Position numbers and translations under genes: made by a program. The notes beneath the pieces are model-generated. The model was not told the origin of the DNA, did no database searches, and worked only from the letters and a program-made list of their open reading frames with translations. A stretch of DNA of 64,000 nt from Humibacter albus DSM 18994 (lineage in GTDB: Bacteria; Actinomycetota; Actinomycetes; Actinomycetales; Microbacteriaceae), in NCBI RefSeq assembly GCF_000421825.1, contig NZ_ATXT01000011.1, positions 248,001 to 312,000 on the forward strand, written 5' to 3'. This document shows, one piece after another, positions 16,670 to 27,908 of the stretch. Every line of letters begins with the position of its first letter. Position 1 is the first letter of the stretch.

Positions 16670-18127
16670 CTAGATGGTGATACCGCGGTCGGTCGGCTTG
16701 ACCGGGAACGGAAGCTCGGTGTCCCCCTCAAGATACCGGTCTACGGCGGACGCCGCAGCCCGGCCCTCCGCGATGGCCCACACGATGAGCGACTGACCGC
16801 GTCCGGCGTCGCCGGCCACGAACACACCCGGCTGTCCGGTCTGGTAGTCGCCGTCGCGTCCCAGGTTGCCGCGATCGTCGAACGACAGATCGAACTGCTC
16901 CGACAGTGTGTCCTGCTCCGGTCCGGTGAATCCGAGGGCGAGCAGCACGAGGTCGGCGGGGATCTCGCGTTCCGTTCCGGCCTTCGGCACGCGGCGGCCG
17001 TCGAGGTACTCGGTCTCGGCGACCCGCACCGCGACCACCTCGCCGACCTCGTTGCCGACGAACTCGACGGTCGAGGCGAGGAACTCGCGCTTGCCGCCCT
17101 CTTCGTGCGAGGTCTGGACCTGGAAGAGCGTCGGCGTCATCGGCCAGGGCTGGTGCGCCGGCCGCTCGCTCGGCGGCAGCTTGCCGATCGCGAGATTCGT
17201 CACCGAGGCGGCCTTTTGCCGGTGGGCGGTGCCGATGCAGTCGGAGCCGGTGTCGCCGCCGCCGAGGACGACGACGTGCTTCCCCTCCGCCGTGATCTGC
17301 GTGGGAACCGAGTCCCCGGCGCCGACCCTGTTCTGCTGCACGAGGTAATCCATCGCGAAGTGCACGCCCGCGAGGTCGCGACCGGGGATGGGCAGGTCGC
17401 GCGGCACCATGGCGCCGGTCGCGACGACCACGGCATCGTATCGGGCACGCAGGTCGGGCCAGCTGATGTCGACGCCGATGTTCACGCCGGCGCGGAATCG
17501 CGTGCCCTCCGCGGTCATCTGCCCGAGCCTGGCCTCGATGGTCTTCTTCTCGAGCTTGAAGTCCGGGATGCCGTAACGCAGCAGTCCGCCGATCCGATCG
17601 TCGCGCTCGTACACGGCCACCGTGTGGCCGGCGCGGGTGAGCTGCTGGGCGGCGGCGAGGCCGGCGGGGCCCGATCCCACGACCGCGACGGTCTTGCCGG
17701 TCAGGCGCTGCGGCGGATGCGGCTGCACCCAGCCGTTGGCCCACGCCTGATCGATGATGTCGTGCTCGATCTGCTTGATGGTGACCGGAGGCTGGTTGAT
17801 CCCCAGCACGCACGAGTCCTCGCACGGGGCCGGGCAGAGGCGGCCGGTGAACTCCGGGAAGTTGTTCGTCGCGTGCAGGCGGTCGATGGCCTGGCGGCCC
17901 TCACCGCGCCACATCAGGTCGTTCCATTCCGGGATCAGGTTGCCCAGCGGACATCCCTGATGGCAGAACGGCACACCGCAGTCCATGCAGCGGCCCGCCT
18001 GTCGCCGCAGCTGGGCCGGGTCACTGGGCTCGTAGACCTCTTTCCAGTCCATCAGACGCACGGAGACTGGCCGCCGCTTGGGCAGCTCGCGCTCCGTGAC
18101 CTTCAGAAAGCCCTTCGGGTCAGCCAC
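16670..18127 (-). CDS. gltD: Glutamate synthase (NADPH) small subunit
   Basis: A 485-aa flavoprotein that passes electrons from NADPH through FAD and 4Fe-4S clusters to the large subunit. The N-terminus has the cluster ligands CMDCGVPFCHQGCPLGN and CPAPCEDSC; the FAD site is VVGSGPAGLAAAQQL (about 150) and the NADPH site VVLGGGDTGSDCIG (about 285); the C-terminus has VFVAGDAGRGQSLIVWAIAEG. GTG at 18127 follows GGGAG at good spacing. It lies 48 nt after gltB; that gap contains a 16-bp copy of gltD's own first codons. Confidence 0.97.
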   Translation of the reverse strand: MADPKGFLKVTERELPKRRPVSVRLMDWKEVYEPSDPAQLRRQAGRCMDCGVPFCHQGCPLGNLIPEWNDLMWRGEGRQAIDRLHATNNFPEFTGRLCPAPCEDSCVLGINQPPVTIKQIEHDIIDQAWANGWVQPHPPQRLTGKTVAVVGSGPAGLAAAQQLTRAGHTVAVYERDDRIGGLLRYGIPDFKLEKKTIEARLGQMTAEGTRFRAGVNIGVDISWPDLRARYDAVVVATGAMVPRDLPIPGRDLAGVHFAMDYLVQQNRVGAGDSVPTQITAEGKHVVVLGGGDTGSDCIGTAHRQKAASVTNLAIGKLPPSERPAHQPWPMTPTLFQVQTSHEEGGKREFLASTVEFVGNEVGEVVAVRVAETEYLDGRRVPKAGTEREIPADLVLLALGFTGPEQDTLSEQFDLSFDDRGNLGRDGDYQTGQPGVFVAGDAGRGQSLIVWAIAEGRAAASAVDRYLEGDTELPFPVKPTDRGITI

Positions 18128-18169
18128 AAGAAACTCCCTCGTCGTAGGGCGGGAAGCCCTTCGGGTCAG
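18108..18169. repeat. 16-bp duplication at the gltB-gltD junction
   Basis: AAGCCCTTCGGGTCAG occurs at 18108-18123, where it codes gltD residues ADPKGF, and again at 18154-18169, in the gap after the gltB stop. Each copy contains the small dyad CCC-TTC-GGG. Confidence 0.85.
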
Positions 18170-18175
18170 ACAGCC

Positions 18176-21100
18176 TCATCCGCCGGTCACCTCCATGATC
18201 CTGTTCCAGACGACATCGCCATCGGGATCGAGTCCCTCGTCGACGGCGTTCTTGCGGGTTTCGAGCACGGCGGCGTAGTCGCGCGGCAGCACCTTCGTGA
18301 AGCGCGCGGACGTCGCCTCGAGATCCTCGAGCAATTTGCTCGCGACAGTGGATCCGGTCTCCGCGACGTGCTGCTCGAGCAGGTCGCGGACGATCTCGAT
18401 GTCGCCGCTGCCGAGCGGCAGGAGCTGTAGCTCACCGGCGGCGATGGCCTCACGGTTCACGCGCTCCTCGCGGAGATCCAGCACGTAGGCGGTTCCACCG
18501 GACATGCCGGCCCCGAGGTTGCGGCCGGTCGTGCCGAGGATCAGTGCGAGGCCGCCGGTCATGTACTCCAGCGCGTGGTCGCCGACACCCTCGACGACGG
18601 CGGAGGCGCCGGAGTTGCGCACCAGGAACCGCTCCCCCACGATGCCGCGGATGAACAGGCTGCCCTGCGTGGCGCCGTAGCCGATCACGTTGCCGGCGAT
18701 CACGTTGCGGTGTGCCGGGAAGACGCTGGAACGGTCGGGGCGCACGATGATGCGGCCGCCGGAGAGACCCTTGGCAACGTAGTCATTCGAGTCTCCCTGC
18801 AGACGAAGCGTGATGCCGCTGGGAACGAAAGCCCCGAAGGACTGTCCGGCCGAGCCGGTCAGAGTGATGTCGATCGAGCCGTCCGGCAGCCCGTGCTCGC
18901 CGTGACGCACCGTGACCTCGTGGCCCAGAAGCGTGCCGACGGCGCGTGCCGTGTTGCGGATCGGGAGGTCGATCTCGATGTGCCCGCCGTTCTCCAGCAC
19001 GTCGGCCGCGCGCTCGATGAGCTGGTTGTCGAAGTGCTTCTCGATCTCGTGATCCTGGTTGCGCAGGTGGCGGCGCGGGGCATCCTCGGCGAACTCCGGT
19101 CCGTGCAGCACGGGACTGAGATCGAGACCGGATGCCTTCCAGTGGTCGATCGCGTTCTGCACGTCGAGCAGTTCCACGTGTCCGACGGCCTCTTCGATGC
19201 TCCGGAACCCCAGTTCGGCGAGGTACTCGCGCACCTCTTGCGCGATGAACTCGAAGAAGTTCACGACGAATTCGGGTTTGCCGCTGAAGCGCTGGCGCAG
19301 CAGAGGGTTCTGGGTGGCCACACCGACAGGGCAAGTGTCCAGATGGCACTTGCGCATCATGATGCAGCCCTCCACCACCAGGGCGGTGGTGGCGAACCCG
19401 AACTCCTCGGCCCCGAGGAGCATGCCGACGATGACGTCACGGCCGGTCTTGAGCTGCCCGTCGACCTGCACCACGACGCGGTCGCGCAGCCCGTTGAGCA
19501 TGAGCGTCTGCTGCGTCTCGGCGAGGCCGAGCTCCCACGGCGTTCCCGCGTGCTTGAGCGAGTTCAGCGGGCTCGCTCCGGTGCCACCGTCGTGCCCGGA
19601 GACCAGGATGACGTCGGCGAGGGCCTTGGCCGTGCCCGCCGCGACGGCGCCGATGCCCGTCTCGCTCACCAGCTTGACGTGCACGCGGGCCTGCGGGTTC
19701 GCGCGCTTGAGGTCGTAGATGAGCTGCTTGAGATCCTCGATCGAATAGATGTCGTGGTGCGGCGGCGGCGAGATGAGGCCGACGCCGGCGGTCGCGTGTC
19801 GGGTGCGGGCGATCCACGGGTACACCTTCGCCGGCGGCAGCTGACCGCCCTCGCCGGGCTTCGCGCCCTGCGCGAGCTTGATCTGCAGGTCGCTGGCGTT
19901 CGAAAGGTACATGCTCGTCACGCCGAAGCGGCCGGAGGCGACCTGCTTGATCGCGCTGCGCCGCGTCGGGTCGAGCAGACGGTCGATGTCCTCGCCGCCC
20001 TCGCCGGTGTTCGACTTTCCGCCGAGGCGGTTCATGGCGATCGCCAGCGTCTCGTGGGCCTCGCGCGAGATGGAACCGTAGCTCATCGCGCCGGTCGAGA
20101 AGCGCTTCACGATCTCGCTGACCGGCTCGACCTCGTCGATCGGAACCGCCGGGCGAACACCCGACCGCAGCGTGAACATGCCGCGCAGCGTCATCAGCTG
20201 CTCGGCCTGGTCGTTCACGAGCTTGGTGTACTCGCGGAAGATGTCGAACCGCCGGTTGCGCGTGGAATGCTGCAGCCGGAAGACGGTCTCCGGGTTGAAG
20301 AGGTGGGGAGCGCCGTCGCGACGCCACGAGTACTCGCCGCCGGTGGCCATCCTCTCGTGCGCGTGCACAGCCCCCTCAGGCGGGTAGGCCGAAAGGTGCC
20401 GGGCGAGGTTCTCGGCGGAGATGACATCGATGCCGACGCCGCCGAGCTTGGAGGTGGTGCCGGTGAAGTAGCGGTCGATGAACGTCTGCGACAGGCCGAC
20501 GGCCTCGAACGCCTGCGCGCCCGCGTACGACGACACGGTGGAGATGCCCATCTTCGACATGATCTTCAGCACGCCCTTACCGAGCGCCTTGATGAGGTTT
20601 CGCACGGCCTTCTCGCTGGAGATGCCTGTGATCATGCCGCTGCGCACGAGGTCTTCGCATGTCTCCATGGCGAGGTACGGATTCACCGCGCTCGCACCGT
20701 AGCCGATCAGCAGCGCCACATGGTGCACCTCGCGCACGTCACCGGCCTCGACGACGATGCCGACCTTGAGCCGGTTCTCGGTGCGGATCAGGTGGTGGTG
20801 CACCGCGGAGAGCATCAGCAGCGACGGGATCGGCGCCAGGTCTTTGTCGGAGTCGCGGTCGCTGAGCACGATGAACTCGGCGCCGCCGGCGATGGCGTCG
20901 CTGACCTCCTGGCACATCTCGTCGAGGCGGCGCTCCATCGCGTCCTCGCCGGCGTCGAACCGGTACAGGCCGCGCACGGTGACCGTGGTGCCGCCGCCGG
21001 GTCGCGGGTCGATGTGCTGGATCTTGGCCAGCTCGTCGTTGTCGATGACGGGAAAGTCGAGCACGACCTGATGGGTGTGCTCCGGCCCGGGCTCGAGCAG

Positions 21101-22753
21101 ATTGTGCTCCGGCCCGAGGCCGAGACTCAGCGAGGTGACTACCTCTTCGCGGATGGAGTCCAGCGGCGGGTTCGTGACCTGCGCGAACTGCTGCGTGAAG
21201 TAGTCGAACAGCAGTCTCGGCCGCGTGGACAGCACGGCGATCGGCGTGTCGGTGCCCATCGCCCCGATCGGCTCCGCACCGTTGATCGCCATCGGCGTGA
21301 GGAGGATGCGCACCTCTTCTTCGGTGTACCCGAACGTGCGCTGACGTCGGGTGACCGACGCCGGAGTGTGGACGATGTGCTCGCGCTCCGGGAGGTCCTT
21401 GAGGTTGATGCGGCCGGCATCCAACCACTCGCCGTACGGCGAGGCCGCGGCCAGCGACGACTTGATCTCGTCGTCTTCGACGAGGCGGCCTTCTACGGTG
21501 TCGACGAGGAACATCTTGCCGGGGCGCAGGCGGCCCTTGCGCACGACGCGGCTCGGCTCGATGTCGAGCACCCCGGTCTCGCTGCCGAGCACGACGAGTC
21601 CGTCGTCCGTGATCAGATAGCGCCCAGGACGCAGGCCGTTGCGGTCGAGCGTGGCACCCACGAGCGCGCCGTCGGTGAAAACGAGGGCGGCCGGGCCGTC
21701 CCACGGCTCCATGAGCATGGAGTGGTACTCGTAGAACGCGCGGCGGGCCGGGTCGATCTCGGTCTGCTTCTCCCATGCCTCCGGCACCATCATCATGATG
21801 GCGTGCGGCAGGGACCGCCCACTCAGGGTGAGCAGCTCCACGACCTCGTCGAACGAGGCGGAGTCGCTGGCACCGGGTGTGACGATCGGAAGCAACGGCT
21901 TCAGATCGCCGAGCAGCTCGCTGTGCAGCTGAGACTGGCGCGCGCGCATCCAGTTGCGGTTGCCCTGCACGGTGTTGATCTCGCCGTTGTGCGCGATCAT
22001 GCGGAACGGCTGGGCCAGCGGCCACGACGGGAACGTGTTCGTGGAGTATCGCGAGTGCACCAGCGCGAGCTTCGAGGCGAACCGCTCGTCGGAGAGATCC
22101 GGATAGAACGGCTCGAGCTGAAGCGTCGTGACCATGCCCTTGTAGACCAGGGTGCGGCTGGAGAGCGAGCTGAAGTAGACATCCAATTCCCGCTCGACAC
22201 GCTTGCGGAGGCGGAAGGTCAGACGGTCGAGCGCGATGCCTGCGCGGGGCGCGCCGTTCTCGTCGGGGAGCTCGCTGTCGACGAAGAACTGCTCGAGCGC
22301 CGGCATCGCGTCACGGGCCAGCGTGCCGATCTCGTCCGGACGCACCGGAACCCGGCGCCAGCCGAGCACGCGCAGGCCCTCCTGCACGGCGATGTTCTCG
22401 ATGGCGGACTTCTCGGACTCGCGCTCGTCGTCGTTCAGCGGCAGGAACACATTGCCGACCGCGTAACGGCCGACGTGCGGCAGCTCGAAGTCGACGACCG
22501 CGCGCAGGAAGGCGTCCGGGATCTGCGTCAGGATGCCCGCCCCGTCACCGGTGCCCGCGTCGCTTCCCACGGCACCGCGGTGCTCGAGGTTGCGCAGGGC
22601 GTTCAGCGCGTGGTCGATGATGTCGTGCCCGGCAGTGCCGCGCAGGGTCGCGACCATCGCCAGGCCACAGGCGTCGCGTTCAGCGGCCGGGTCGTAGAGA
22701 CCCTGCGGGCCGGGAACTGCGCTGAACCGGGAAAACGGGTGGCTGTGCGCCAT
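18176..22753 (-). CDS. gltB: Glutamate synthase (NADPH) large subunit
   Basis: A 1525-aa enzyme that makes two glutamates from glutamine and 2-oxoglutarate. The N-terminal glutaminase domain begins after a 28-residue propeptide; Cys29 in [15 protein letters not shown] is the nucleophile freed by processing. The central domain, the FMN/synthase domain and the 3Fe-4S ligands ([18 protein letters not shown]) follow, then the C-terminal beta-helix. The ATG at 22753 ([10 protein letters not shown]) has GAGGAC upstream; the open frame extends further but without family sequence. It is first in gltB-gltD-pyk; lgt ends 91 nt upstream. Confidence 0.97.
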   Translation of the reverse strand: MAHSHPFSRFSAVPGPQGLYDPAAERDACGLAMVATLRGTAGHDIIDHALNALRNLEHRGAVGSDAGTGDGAGILTQIPDAFLRAVVDFELPHVGRYAVGNVFLPLNDDERESEKSAIENIAVQEGLRVLGWRRVPVRPDEIGTLARDAMPALEQFFVDSELPDENGAPRAGIALDRLTFRLRKRVERELDVYFSSLSSRTLVYKGMVTTLQLEPFYPDLSDERFASKLALVHSRYSTNTFPSWPLAQPFRMIAHNGEINTVQGNRNWMRARQSQLHSELLGDLKPLLPIVTPGASDSASFDEVVELLTLSGRSLPHAIMMMVPEAWEKQTEIDPARRAFYEYHSMLMEPWDGPAALVFTDGALVGATLDRNGLRPGRYLITDDGLVVLGSETGVLDIEPSRVVRKGRLRPGKMFLVDTVEGRLVEDDEIKSSLAAASPYGEWLDAGRINLKDLPEREHIVHTPASVTRRQRTFGYTEEEVRILLTPMAINGAEPIGAMGTDTPIAVLSTRPRLLFDYFTQQFAQVTNPPLDSIREEVVTSLSLGLGPEHNLLEPGPEHTHQVVLDFPVIDNDELAKIQHIDPRPGGGTTVTVRGLYRFDAGEDAMERRLDEMCQEVSDAIAGGAEFIVLSDRDSDKDLAPIPSLLMLSAVHHHLIRTENRLKVGIVVEAGDVREVHHVALLIGYGASAVNPYLAMETCEDLVRSGMITGISSEKAVRNLIKALGKGVLKIMSKMGISTVSSYAGAQAFEAVGLSQTFIDRYFTGTTSKLGGVGIDVISAENLARHLSAYPPEGAVHAHERMATGGEYSWRRDGAPHLFNPETVFRLQHSTRNRRFDIFREYTKLVNDQAEQLMTLRGMFTLRSGVRPAVPIDEVEPVSEIVKRFSTGAMSYGSISREAHETLAIAMNRLGGKSNTGEGGEDIDRLLDPTRRSAIKQVASGRFGVTSMYLSNASDLQIKLAQGAKPGEGGQLPPAKVYPWIARTRHATAGVGLISPPPHHDIYSIEDLKQLIYDLKRANPQARVHVKLVSETGIGAVAAGTAKALADVILVSGHDGGTGASPLNSLKHAGTPWELGLAETQQTLMLNGLRDRVVVQVDGQLKTGRDVIVGMLLGAEEFGFATTALVVEGCIMMRKCHLDTCPVGVATQNPLLRQRFSGKPEFVVNFFEFIAQEVREYLAELGFRSIEEAVGHVELLDVQNAIDHWKASGLDLSPVLHGPEFAEDAPRRHLRNQDHEIEKHFDNQLIERAADVLENGGHIEIDLPIRNTARAVGTLLGHEVTVRHGEHGLPDGSIDITLTGSAGQSFGAFVPSGITLRLQGDSNDYVAKGLSGGRIIVRPDRSSVFPAHRNVIAGNVIGYGATQGSLFIRGIVGERFLVRNSGASAVVEGVGDHALEYMTGGLALILGTTGRNLGAGMSGGTAYVLDLREERVNREAIAAGELQLLPLGSGDIEIVRDLLEQHVAETGSTVASKLLEDLEATSARFTKVLPRDYAAVLETRKNAVDEGLDPDGDVVWNRIMEVTGG

Positions 22754-22844
22754 GAGTACCGTCCTCGCATGATGAAGGGGGCGGGACGACGTCGGCCCGT
22801 AGGGACAGGAGGGGTTCGCTGCCGGGATCGCCGTGTTCGAGGGT

Positions 22845-23837
22845 TCAGCCGGCAGAGCTTGTGGCTGCGGCCGTGGATTCGCCCGATCCACCGTCGGCAG
22901 AGGCGGCGTCGTGGTCGTCGTGCTCGTCGTCGGGATCGGTGTCGAATGAGTCTACCGCAGCATCGGTCCTGTTCCATTCACGACCGGGCAGGTACACGCT
23001 GAGCTCGACGCCGGGATGTCTGCGGGACTGCGCGATGAAGATGATGAGCCCCAGCACGACAGCCCCGAACGCCGCCCAGACGTTGAACGGGATGCTGAGG
23101 AAGGAATATTCGCTCGGATCGATGCGAATCGACTCGAGGTAGCTGCGACCGAGGCCGTACCACATGAGGTAGCCGGCGAACATCTTGCCCCAGCGCCAAC
23201 GGAACTTCTTCTCCAGCGCGAGGAGCACGATCACACCGATGACGTTCCAGATCATCTCGTAGAGGAACAGCGGCTGGAACAGGGTGCCGTCGGCGAGGCC
23301 CGTGGGGAACGCGGCGTTCGAGCTCTCGATCTGCAGACCCCAGGGGAGGTTGGTGGGCAGGCCGTAGAGCTCGTGGTTGACGTAGTTGCCGAGACGGCCG
23401 ATGGCCTGGGCGAGCAGAAGTCCGGGAGCGAGGGCGTCCGCGAAGGAGAGGAAGCGCACACCGGTCTGTTTGCTGGCGATGAACGCGCCGAGCGCTCCCC
23501 CGATGAGCGATCCGAAGATGGCGTTGCCGCCCTCCCAGATGAACAGGATGCGCCACGGATTGGCACCGGGGTAGAAGTAGTCGTGCGGGTGGGTGACGAC
23601 GTGGTACAGGCGGGCACCGATGAGGCCGAGTACGACGGCCCAGATGAGGAAGTCGATGACGACGCCGGGCTCACCGCCGCGACGGGTGAGACGGCGCGAG
23701 GTCCAGATCGTGCAGATGATGATGCCCACCAGGATGATCAGAGCATAGGTGCGGATCTCCCAGTGGAACCCGAACAGGTCGATCGGGATCGACTGCCAAG
23801 AGATGGGCGGGCTCGGAATGCTGAGCGGTGCGATCAC
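22845..23837 (-). CDS. lgt: Prolipoprotein diacylglyceryl transferase
   Basis: A 330-aa polytopic membrane enzyme that transfers diacylglycerol from phosphatidylglycerol to the lipobox cysteine of prolipoproteins. About seven helices; [13 protein letters not shown] is the family signature with the essential Arg and Asn, and [13 protein letters not shown] carries the later Tyr/Arg. A 50-residue acidic C-terminal tail ([17 protein letters not shown]) is cytosolic and typical of actinobacterial forms. GTG at 23837 ([11 protein letters not shown]) is chosen, with AAAGGGAA 9 nt upstream. It follows trpA by 85 nt; trp-lgt linkage is common in actinobacteria. One probable client lipoprotein lies at 54829-55563. 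Confidence 0.95.
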   Translation of the reverse strand: MIAPLSIPSPPISWQSIPIDLFGFHWEIRTYALIILVGIIICTIWTSRRLTRRGGEPGVVIDFLIWAVVLGLIGARLYHVVTHPHDYFYPGANPWRILFIWEGGNAIFGSLIGGALGAFIASKQTGVRFLSFADALAPGLLLAQAIGRLGNYVNHELYGLPTNLPWGLQIESSNAAFPTGLADGTLFQPLFLYEMIWNVIGVIVLLALEKKFRWRWGKMFAGYLMWYGLGRSYLESIRIDPSEYSFLSIPFNVWAAFGAVVLGLIIFIAQSRRHPGVELSVYLPGREWNRTDAAVDSFDTDPDDEHDDHDAASADGGSGESTAAATSSAG

Positions 23838-23922
23838 CTGTCGGGTTCCCTTTCGTCCGGACGGCGCGGTCCGTCTCACGATGCGGCGCCGACGGCGCCA
23901 CGGCCAACTTAGTCTAGGGCGC

Positions 23923-24720
23923 TCAGGCCCTGGTTCCGGCGGAGAGCGCTGCCGCCACCTCGGCCACGCCGCGCACCCCGCCGTCGGCGAGGGCGTGCAC
24001 CAGGGCGGAGCCGACGATCGCGCCGTCGGCGTAGCCGACGACCTCGCGCACCTGTTCCCCGGTCGAGATGCCGATGCCCACGCACACCGTGGCGGCACCC
24101 GCGTTGCGAAGACGTGCCACCAGAGTGCGCGCCGCGGCGTCCACGTCTGTGCGCTCCCCGGTGATGCCCATCGTCGAGACCGCGTAGACGAAGCCGCGCG
24201 AGGAATCTGCGGCCATTCTCAGACGTGCGTCGCTCGATGTCGGCGCGGAGAGGAACACCCGGTCCAGGCCCGTGCGCTCGCTCGCGGCCACCCATTCCGC
24301 TGCCGAGTCCGGCGTGATGTCGGGAGTGATCAGCCCGCTGCCGCCAGCAGCGGCCAGTTCGTCGGCGAAACGATCGACGCCGAACTGCACGACGGGGTTC
24401 CAATAGGTCATGACGAGCGCGGGAACGTCGACGCGGGCGCGGATCTCGCGCACGGCGGTGAAGACATCCCGCACGCGGAACCCCGCGTGCAGTGCACTCT
24501 GCGCGGCCGCCTGGATGACCGGACCGTCCATCACGGGGTCGGAGTAGGGCAGGCCGAGTTCGAGCACGTCAGCGCCGTTCTCCGCCAGCGCGACGGCAGC
24601 GTCGATGCTCGTGGCCAGGTCGGGAAAGCCGACCGGCAGGTAGCCGATCAAAGCACCGCGACGCTCGGCGTTCGCTCGGGCGATCGCGGAGTCGACGTGG
24701 GTGAGGGCGACCTCGGTCAT
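23923..24720 (-). CDS. trpA: Tryptophan synthase alpha chain
   Basis: A 265-aa TIM-barrel subunit that cleaves indole-3-glycerol phosphate and passes indole to Trp[14 protein letters not shown], the catalytic Glu/Asp region [28 protein letters not shown] and the phosphate-binding [10 protein letters not shown] and GAIVGSALV are present. The ATG at 24720 overlaps the trpB stop by 4 nt (ATGA), implying coupled translation of the two subunits. Confidence 0.97.
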   Translation of the reverse strand: MTEVALTHVDSAIARANAERRGALIGYLPVGFPDLATSIDAAVALAENGADVLELGLPYSDPVMDGPVIQAAAQSALHAGFRVRDVFTAVREIRARVDVPALVMTYWNPVVQFGVDRFADELAAAGGSGLITPDITPDSAAEWVAASERTGLDRVFLSAPTSSDARLRMAADSSRGFVYAVSTMGITGERTDVDAAARTLVARLRNAGAATVCVGIGISTGEQVREVVGYADGAIVGSALVHALADGGVRGVAEVAAALSAGTRA

Positions 24721-25958
24721 GACTGTGCTTCCTCGGCGTCGGCGGGCGATTCGGTGGCTGCTTCGCCGTTGAGCACGCCGAAGTACGCCCCCGCAGTCTC
24801 GACGTCTTTGTCGCCGCGGCCCGAGAGATTCACCAGGATGACGGCGTCCCGACCCAGCTTCTTGCCGAGGTCGATGGCGCCGGCAAGGGCGTGCGACGAT
24901 TCGATGGCCGGCAGGATGCCCTCCGTGCGGCAGAGCAGTCGGAACGCGCTCATCGCCTCGTCGTCGGTGATCGGCAGGTAACTGGCCCGTCCGATGTCGC
25001 GCAGCCAGGCGTGCTCCGGTCCCACCCCCGGGTAGTCGAGGCCGGCGGAGATGGAGTGCGACTCCATCGTCTGGCCGTCGGCGTCTTGCAGAACGTAGGT
25101 CTTGGTGCCGTGCAGGATGCCCGGCGTGCCCTGGCTGAGCGTAGCGCCGTGCTTGCCGCTGGCGATGCCGTGGCCGCCCGGCTCGAAGCCGTAGAGCTGC
25201 ACGTCGGCGTCGTCGAGGAAGGCATGGAAGATGCCGATCGCGTTCGACCCTCCTCCGACGCACGCCGCGACCGCGTCGGGCAGCCTTCCGGTCAACTCCA
25301 GCACCTGGCGGCGGGCCTCCTCGCCGATGACCTTGTGGAAGTCGCGCACCATGGTCGGAAACGGATGCGGCCCGTTCACCGTGCCGAGCAGGTAGTGCGT
25401 GGAGTCGGCGTTGGCGACCCAGTCCCGGAACGCCTCGTTGATGGCATCCTTCAGCGTGCGCGAGCCCGTCTTCACCGGGACGACCTCGGCGCCCAACAGC
25501 CGCATGCGGGCGACGTTGAGCGCCTGGCGCTTCGTGTCGACCTCGCCCATGTAGATGGTGCACTCCATGCCGAACAGGGCGGCGGCGGTCGCGGTGGCGA
25601 CGCCGTGCTGGCCCGCGCCCGTCTCGGCGATCAGCCGCGTCTTGCCCAGGCGCCGGACGAGGAGCGCCTGGCCGAGCACGTTGTTGATCTTGTGCGAGCC
25701 GGTGTGATTCAGGTCTTCGCGCTTGAGGATGATGCGCGCACCGCCGGCATGCTCCGCGAACCGGGGCGCCTCGGTGATGATGGACGGTCGGCCGGTGTAC
25801 GTGGCCTGCAGTCGTGCCAGCTCCGCCGCGAACGCCGGATCCTGTTTCGCCGCCTCGTACTCCGCCGAGAGCTCATCGAGCGTCGCGATGAGCGATTCCG
25901 GCATGTACCTGCCGCCGTAGTCGCCGAAGTCGGGACCGATCTGGTCGCGGAGGGCCAT
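24717..25958 (-). CDS. trpB: Tryptophan synthase beta chain
   Basis: A 413-aa PLP enzyme condensing indole with serine. The PLP lysine is in [31 protein letters not shown] and the phosphate-binding [10 protein letters not shown] loop are clear. The ATG at 25958 ([16 protein letters not shown]) has AGGGGA at good spacing, so it is favoured over the GTG at 25964. The 93-nt gap to trpC contains a 16-bp tandem duplication (25970-26001, TGTGTCGAAGGTTGTC twice). Confidence 0.97.
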   Translation of the reverse strand: MALRDQIGPDFGDYGGRYMPESLIATLDELSAEYEAAKQDPAFAAELARLQATYTGRPSIITEAPRFAEHAGGARIILKREDLNHTGSHKINNVLGQALLVRRLGKTRLIAETGAGQHGVATATAAALFGMECTIYMGEVDTKRQALNVARMRLLGAEVVPVKTGSRTLKDAINEAFRDWVANADSTHYLLGTVNGPHPFPTMVRDFHKVIGEEARRQVLELTGRLPDAVAACVGGGSNAIGIFHAFLDDADVQLYGFEPGGHGIASGKHGATLSQGTPGILHGTKTYVLQDADGQTMESHSISAGLDYPGVGPEHAWLRDIGRASYLPITDDEAMSAFRLLCRTEGILPAIESSHALAGAIDLGKKLGRDAVILVNLSGRGDKDVETAGAYFGVLNGEAATESPADAEEAQS

Positions 25959-26051
25959 GGTCACTCCCCTGTGTCGAAGGTTGTCTGTGTCGAAGGTTGT
26001 CCGGCACGAGGCCGGTGGGTCTGGGCGCTCCGCCCGCGCGGGGTTCGCCAG

Positions 26052-26825
26052 CTAGGCGGCAAGGAACTCGGCGAGCCGTGCCGTCGGGTCGCCGGTGACG
26101 AGAGCCTCGCCGACGAGTACGACATCGGCGCCTGCCTCCCGATAGTGCCGCACATCATCGGGGCTCAGCACGGCCGACTCGGCCACTCTTGTCACGCCCG
26201 CGGGGATGCGGTCGGCGAGCGAGCCGAACAGGTCACGATCGAGCTCGAACGTGTCGAGGTCGCGGGCGTTGACGCCGACGAGGCGGGCACCGGCATCCAG
26301 GGCACGAGAGATCTCCTCGGCCGAGTGCGTCTCCACGAGCGCCGTGAGCCCGAGGCTCGAAGCCAACTCGTGCAACGAGACGAGCGTGCGCTGGTCGAGC
26401 GCCGCCACGATCAGAAGAACGATGTCCGCGCCGGCGGCGCGGGCCTCGTAGACCTGGTACGGGTCGGCGATGAAGTCCTTGCGGAGCACCGGGATGCCGA
26501 CTTGCGCGCGCACCGCGCGCAGGTCGTCGAGCGAGCCGAGGAAGCGACGTTGCTCGGTGAGCACGCTGATCGCGGAAGCACCACCCTCCTCGTAGGCCGA
26601 CGCGAGGGCAGCGGGGTCCGGGATGTCCGCCAGCCGGCCCCGGGACGGGCTAGCCCGCTTGACCTCGGCGATGATCTTCACACCAGCCGCAGGCGCGAGG
26701 GCGGTCAGCGCATCGCGAGGCGCAGGTGCGTTCTCGCACGCGGCGATCACGGACTCGAGCGGGGTCTCGGCGGCGCGCACGCGCGCGTCTTCCACCGACC
26801 CGCCGACGAGCTCAGCGAGCAGCAC
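26052..26825 (-). CDS. trpC: Indole-3-glycerol phosphate synthase
   Basis: A 257-aa monofunctional TIM barrel that closes the indole ring. [14 protein letters not shown] (substrate Lys and phosphate contacts), [46 protein letters not shown] and [11 protein letters not shown] are all present. GTG at 26825 is the only sensible start; the SD is weak. The upstream gene ends 5 nt before it, so translation may be coupled. trpD is not in this window. Confidence 0.96.
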   Translation of the reverse strand: MLLAELVGGSVEDARVRAAETPLESVIAACENAPAPRDALTALAPAAGVKIIAEVKRASPSRGRLADIPDPAALASAYEEGGASAISVLTEQRRFLGSLDDLRAVRAQVGIPVLRKDFIADPYQVYEARAAGADIVLLIVAALDQRTLVSLHELASSLGLTALVETHSAEEISRALDAGARLVGVNARDLDTFELDRDLFGSLADRIPAGVTRVAESAVLSPDDVRHYREAGADVVLVGEALVTGDPTARLAEFLAA

Positions 26826-26830
26826 GAGGC

Positions 26831-27064
26831 TCAGTGGCCCTTCGGCTGATACTTCGGGCCCTTGACGCCGTAGCCGGCCTTCGCCATGATCGCGCCGACG
26901 ATCGGGCCGATCAGCACCACGACGACCGCCGCGCCGACGACCACCCAGGGCTGGTCGAACCAGAAAGCGAACACTCCGACGATGACGCCGATCAGCATGA
27001 TGATGACGGCCGTCCAGGCGGCCGGCGAGTGACCGTGGCCGGGATCCGAGGACTCAGCGCTCAT
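26831..27064 (-). CDS. Small membrane protein of the trp cluster (HGxxPAAW motif)
   Basis: A 77-aa protein with two hydrophobic helices (about 18-38 and 42-62) and the N-terminal motif HGHSPAAWT. Proteins of this type are found between the Trp-associated membrane protein and trpC in many actinobacteria, but no function is known to me. The C-terminus is basic ([16 protein letters not shown]). The start ATG at 27064 lies directly next to a run of 18-bp tandem repeats. Confidence 0.85.
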   Translation of the reverse strand: MSAESSDPGHGHSPAAWTAVIIMLIGVIVGVFAFWFDQPWVVVGAAVVVVLIGPIVGAIMAKAGYGVKGPKYQPKGH

Positions 27065-27070
27065 GACTCT

Positions 27071-27159
27071 CTTTCCACTGGGGGTTGGCTTTCCACTGGG
27101 GGTCGGCTTTCCGCTGCGGGTTGGCTTTTCACCGACGGTGGTTTTTCACCGCGGAGGGG
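27071..27159. repeat. 18-bp tandem repeat, about five degenerate copies
   Basis: Units CTTTCCACTGGGGGTTGG (27071-27088), CTTTCCACTGGGGGTCGG, CTTTCCGCTGCGGGTTGG, and two more decayed copies beginning CTTTTCACCG and TTTTTCACCG. Decay rises away from the 26831-27064 gene. The repeats fill the gap between that gene and the upstream membrane-protein gene, in its probable 5' leader. Confidence 0.85.
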
Positions 27160-27171
27160 AATGCACCCATT

Positions 27172-27906
27172 CTAGCGAACCGGCGGTTCGTCTCCGTGCG
27201 CGGCGTCATCCGATGATTCGGGCTGTGCATCGTCGTCGATGTCCTCCGCTTCCGTCGGGTCGTCGCCGCGGCTGAGGTCGTCCCAGTCGTCGATCGCGGC
27301 CTCGCGGGCGCGGGCCTTGCGATCCGCGGCGGAGAGGTTCTGCTCGTCCGCGGTGGCCGAGCGGCGCGGGTGTTCGGAGGCGTCCGCCGTGGCGCCGTAG
27401 CGACGCGACGTCGACGGCCAGAGGTGCGCCGTGACAGCGACCAGGAGTGCGGCGAGCGCGAGCAGGATGCCGGAAGCCAGCGCGACGGCAGGCCACGCGG
27501 TCGACGACGCGTTCGCGATGACGGCGCGCACGCCGGAGTCTCCGGCGATGCCCGTCGCCTTCGTCACGACGGAGATGCCGGAACCTGCCGGATCGGCGAT
27601 GGCCGTGACCGCGGAGCCGATGATGGACGCCGCGAGCACCAGACCGAGCAGCGCCAGCACGTACCGCAGGATGCGGCCGGCCAGGGCGAGCGCGCCACCG
27701 AAGGCGACGCCGGCGAGCGAGAGCGCGGCGATGGCGGGAGCGGCGCTGGAACCCGCCACTGCCAAAGCGCCGCTGTGCCCGGATGCCGTCGTGAGATGCA
27801 GTGTGAACCAGGTCTGCGTCGAGGCGGTGAGCGCGAGACCGGACGCCAGGACGGCGAGCAGGATCGCGGTGTACTTCAGGCGTGAGCCCGTGCGGCGGGA
27901 AGCCAT
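27172..27906 (-). CDS. Trp biosynthesis-associated membrane protein
   Basis: A 244-aa protein of the family annotated as Trp biosynthesis-associated membrane protein (TIGR02234-like), always near trpE in actinobacteria and without a proven function. Four hydrophobic segments (about 12-30, 52-72, 76-100, 133-160), the family motif TQTWFTLHL after helix 1, then a cytosolic charged tail of about 75 residues rich in Asp/Glu. The ATG at 27906 is 2 nt after the trpE stop (TGACAATG), so it is translated with trpE. Confidence 0.88.
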   Translation of the reverse strand: MASRRTGSRLKYTAILLAVLASGLALTASTQTWFTLHLTTASGHSGALAVAGSSAAPAIAALSLAGVAFGGALALAGRILRYVLALLGLVLAASIIGSAVTAIADPAGSGISVVTKATGIAGDSGVRAVIANASSTAWPAVALASGILLALAALLVAVTAHLWPSTSRRYGATADASEHPRRSATADEQNLSAADRKARAREAAIDDWDDLSRGDDPTEAEDIDDDAQPESSDDAAHGDEPPVR

Positions 27907-27908
27907 TG

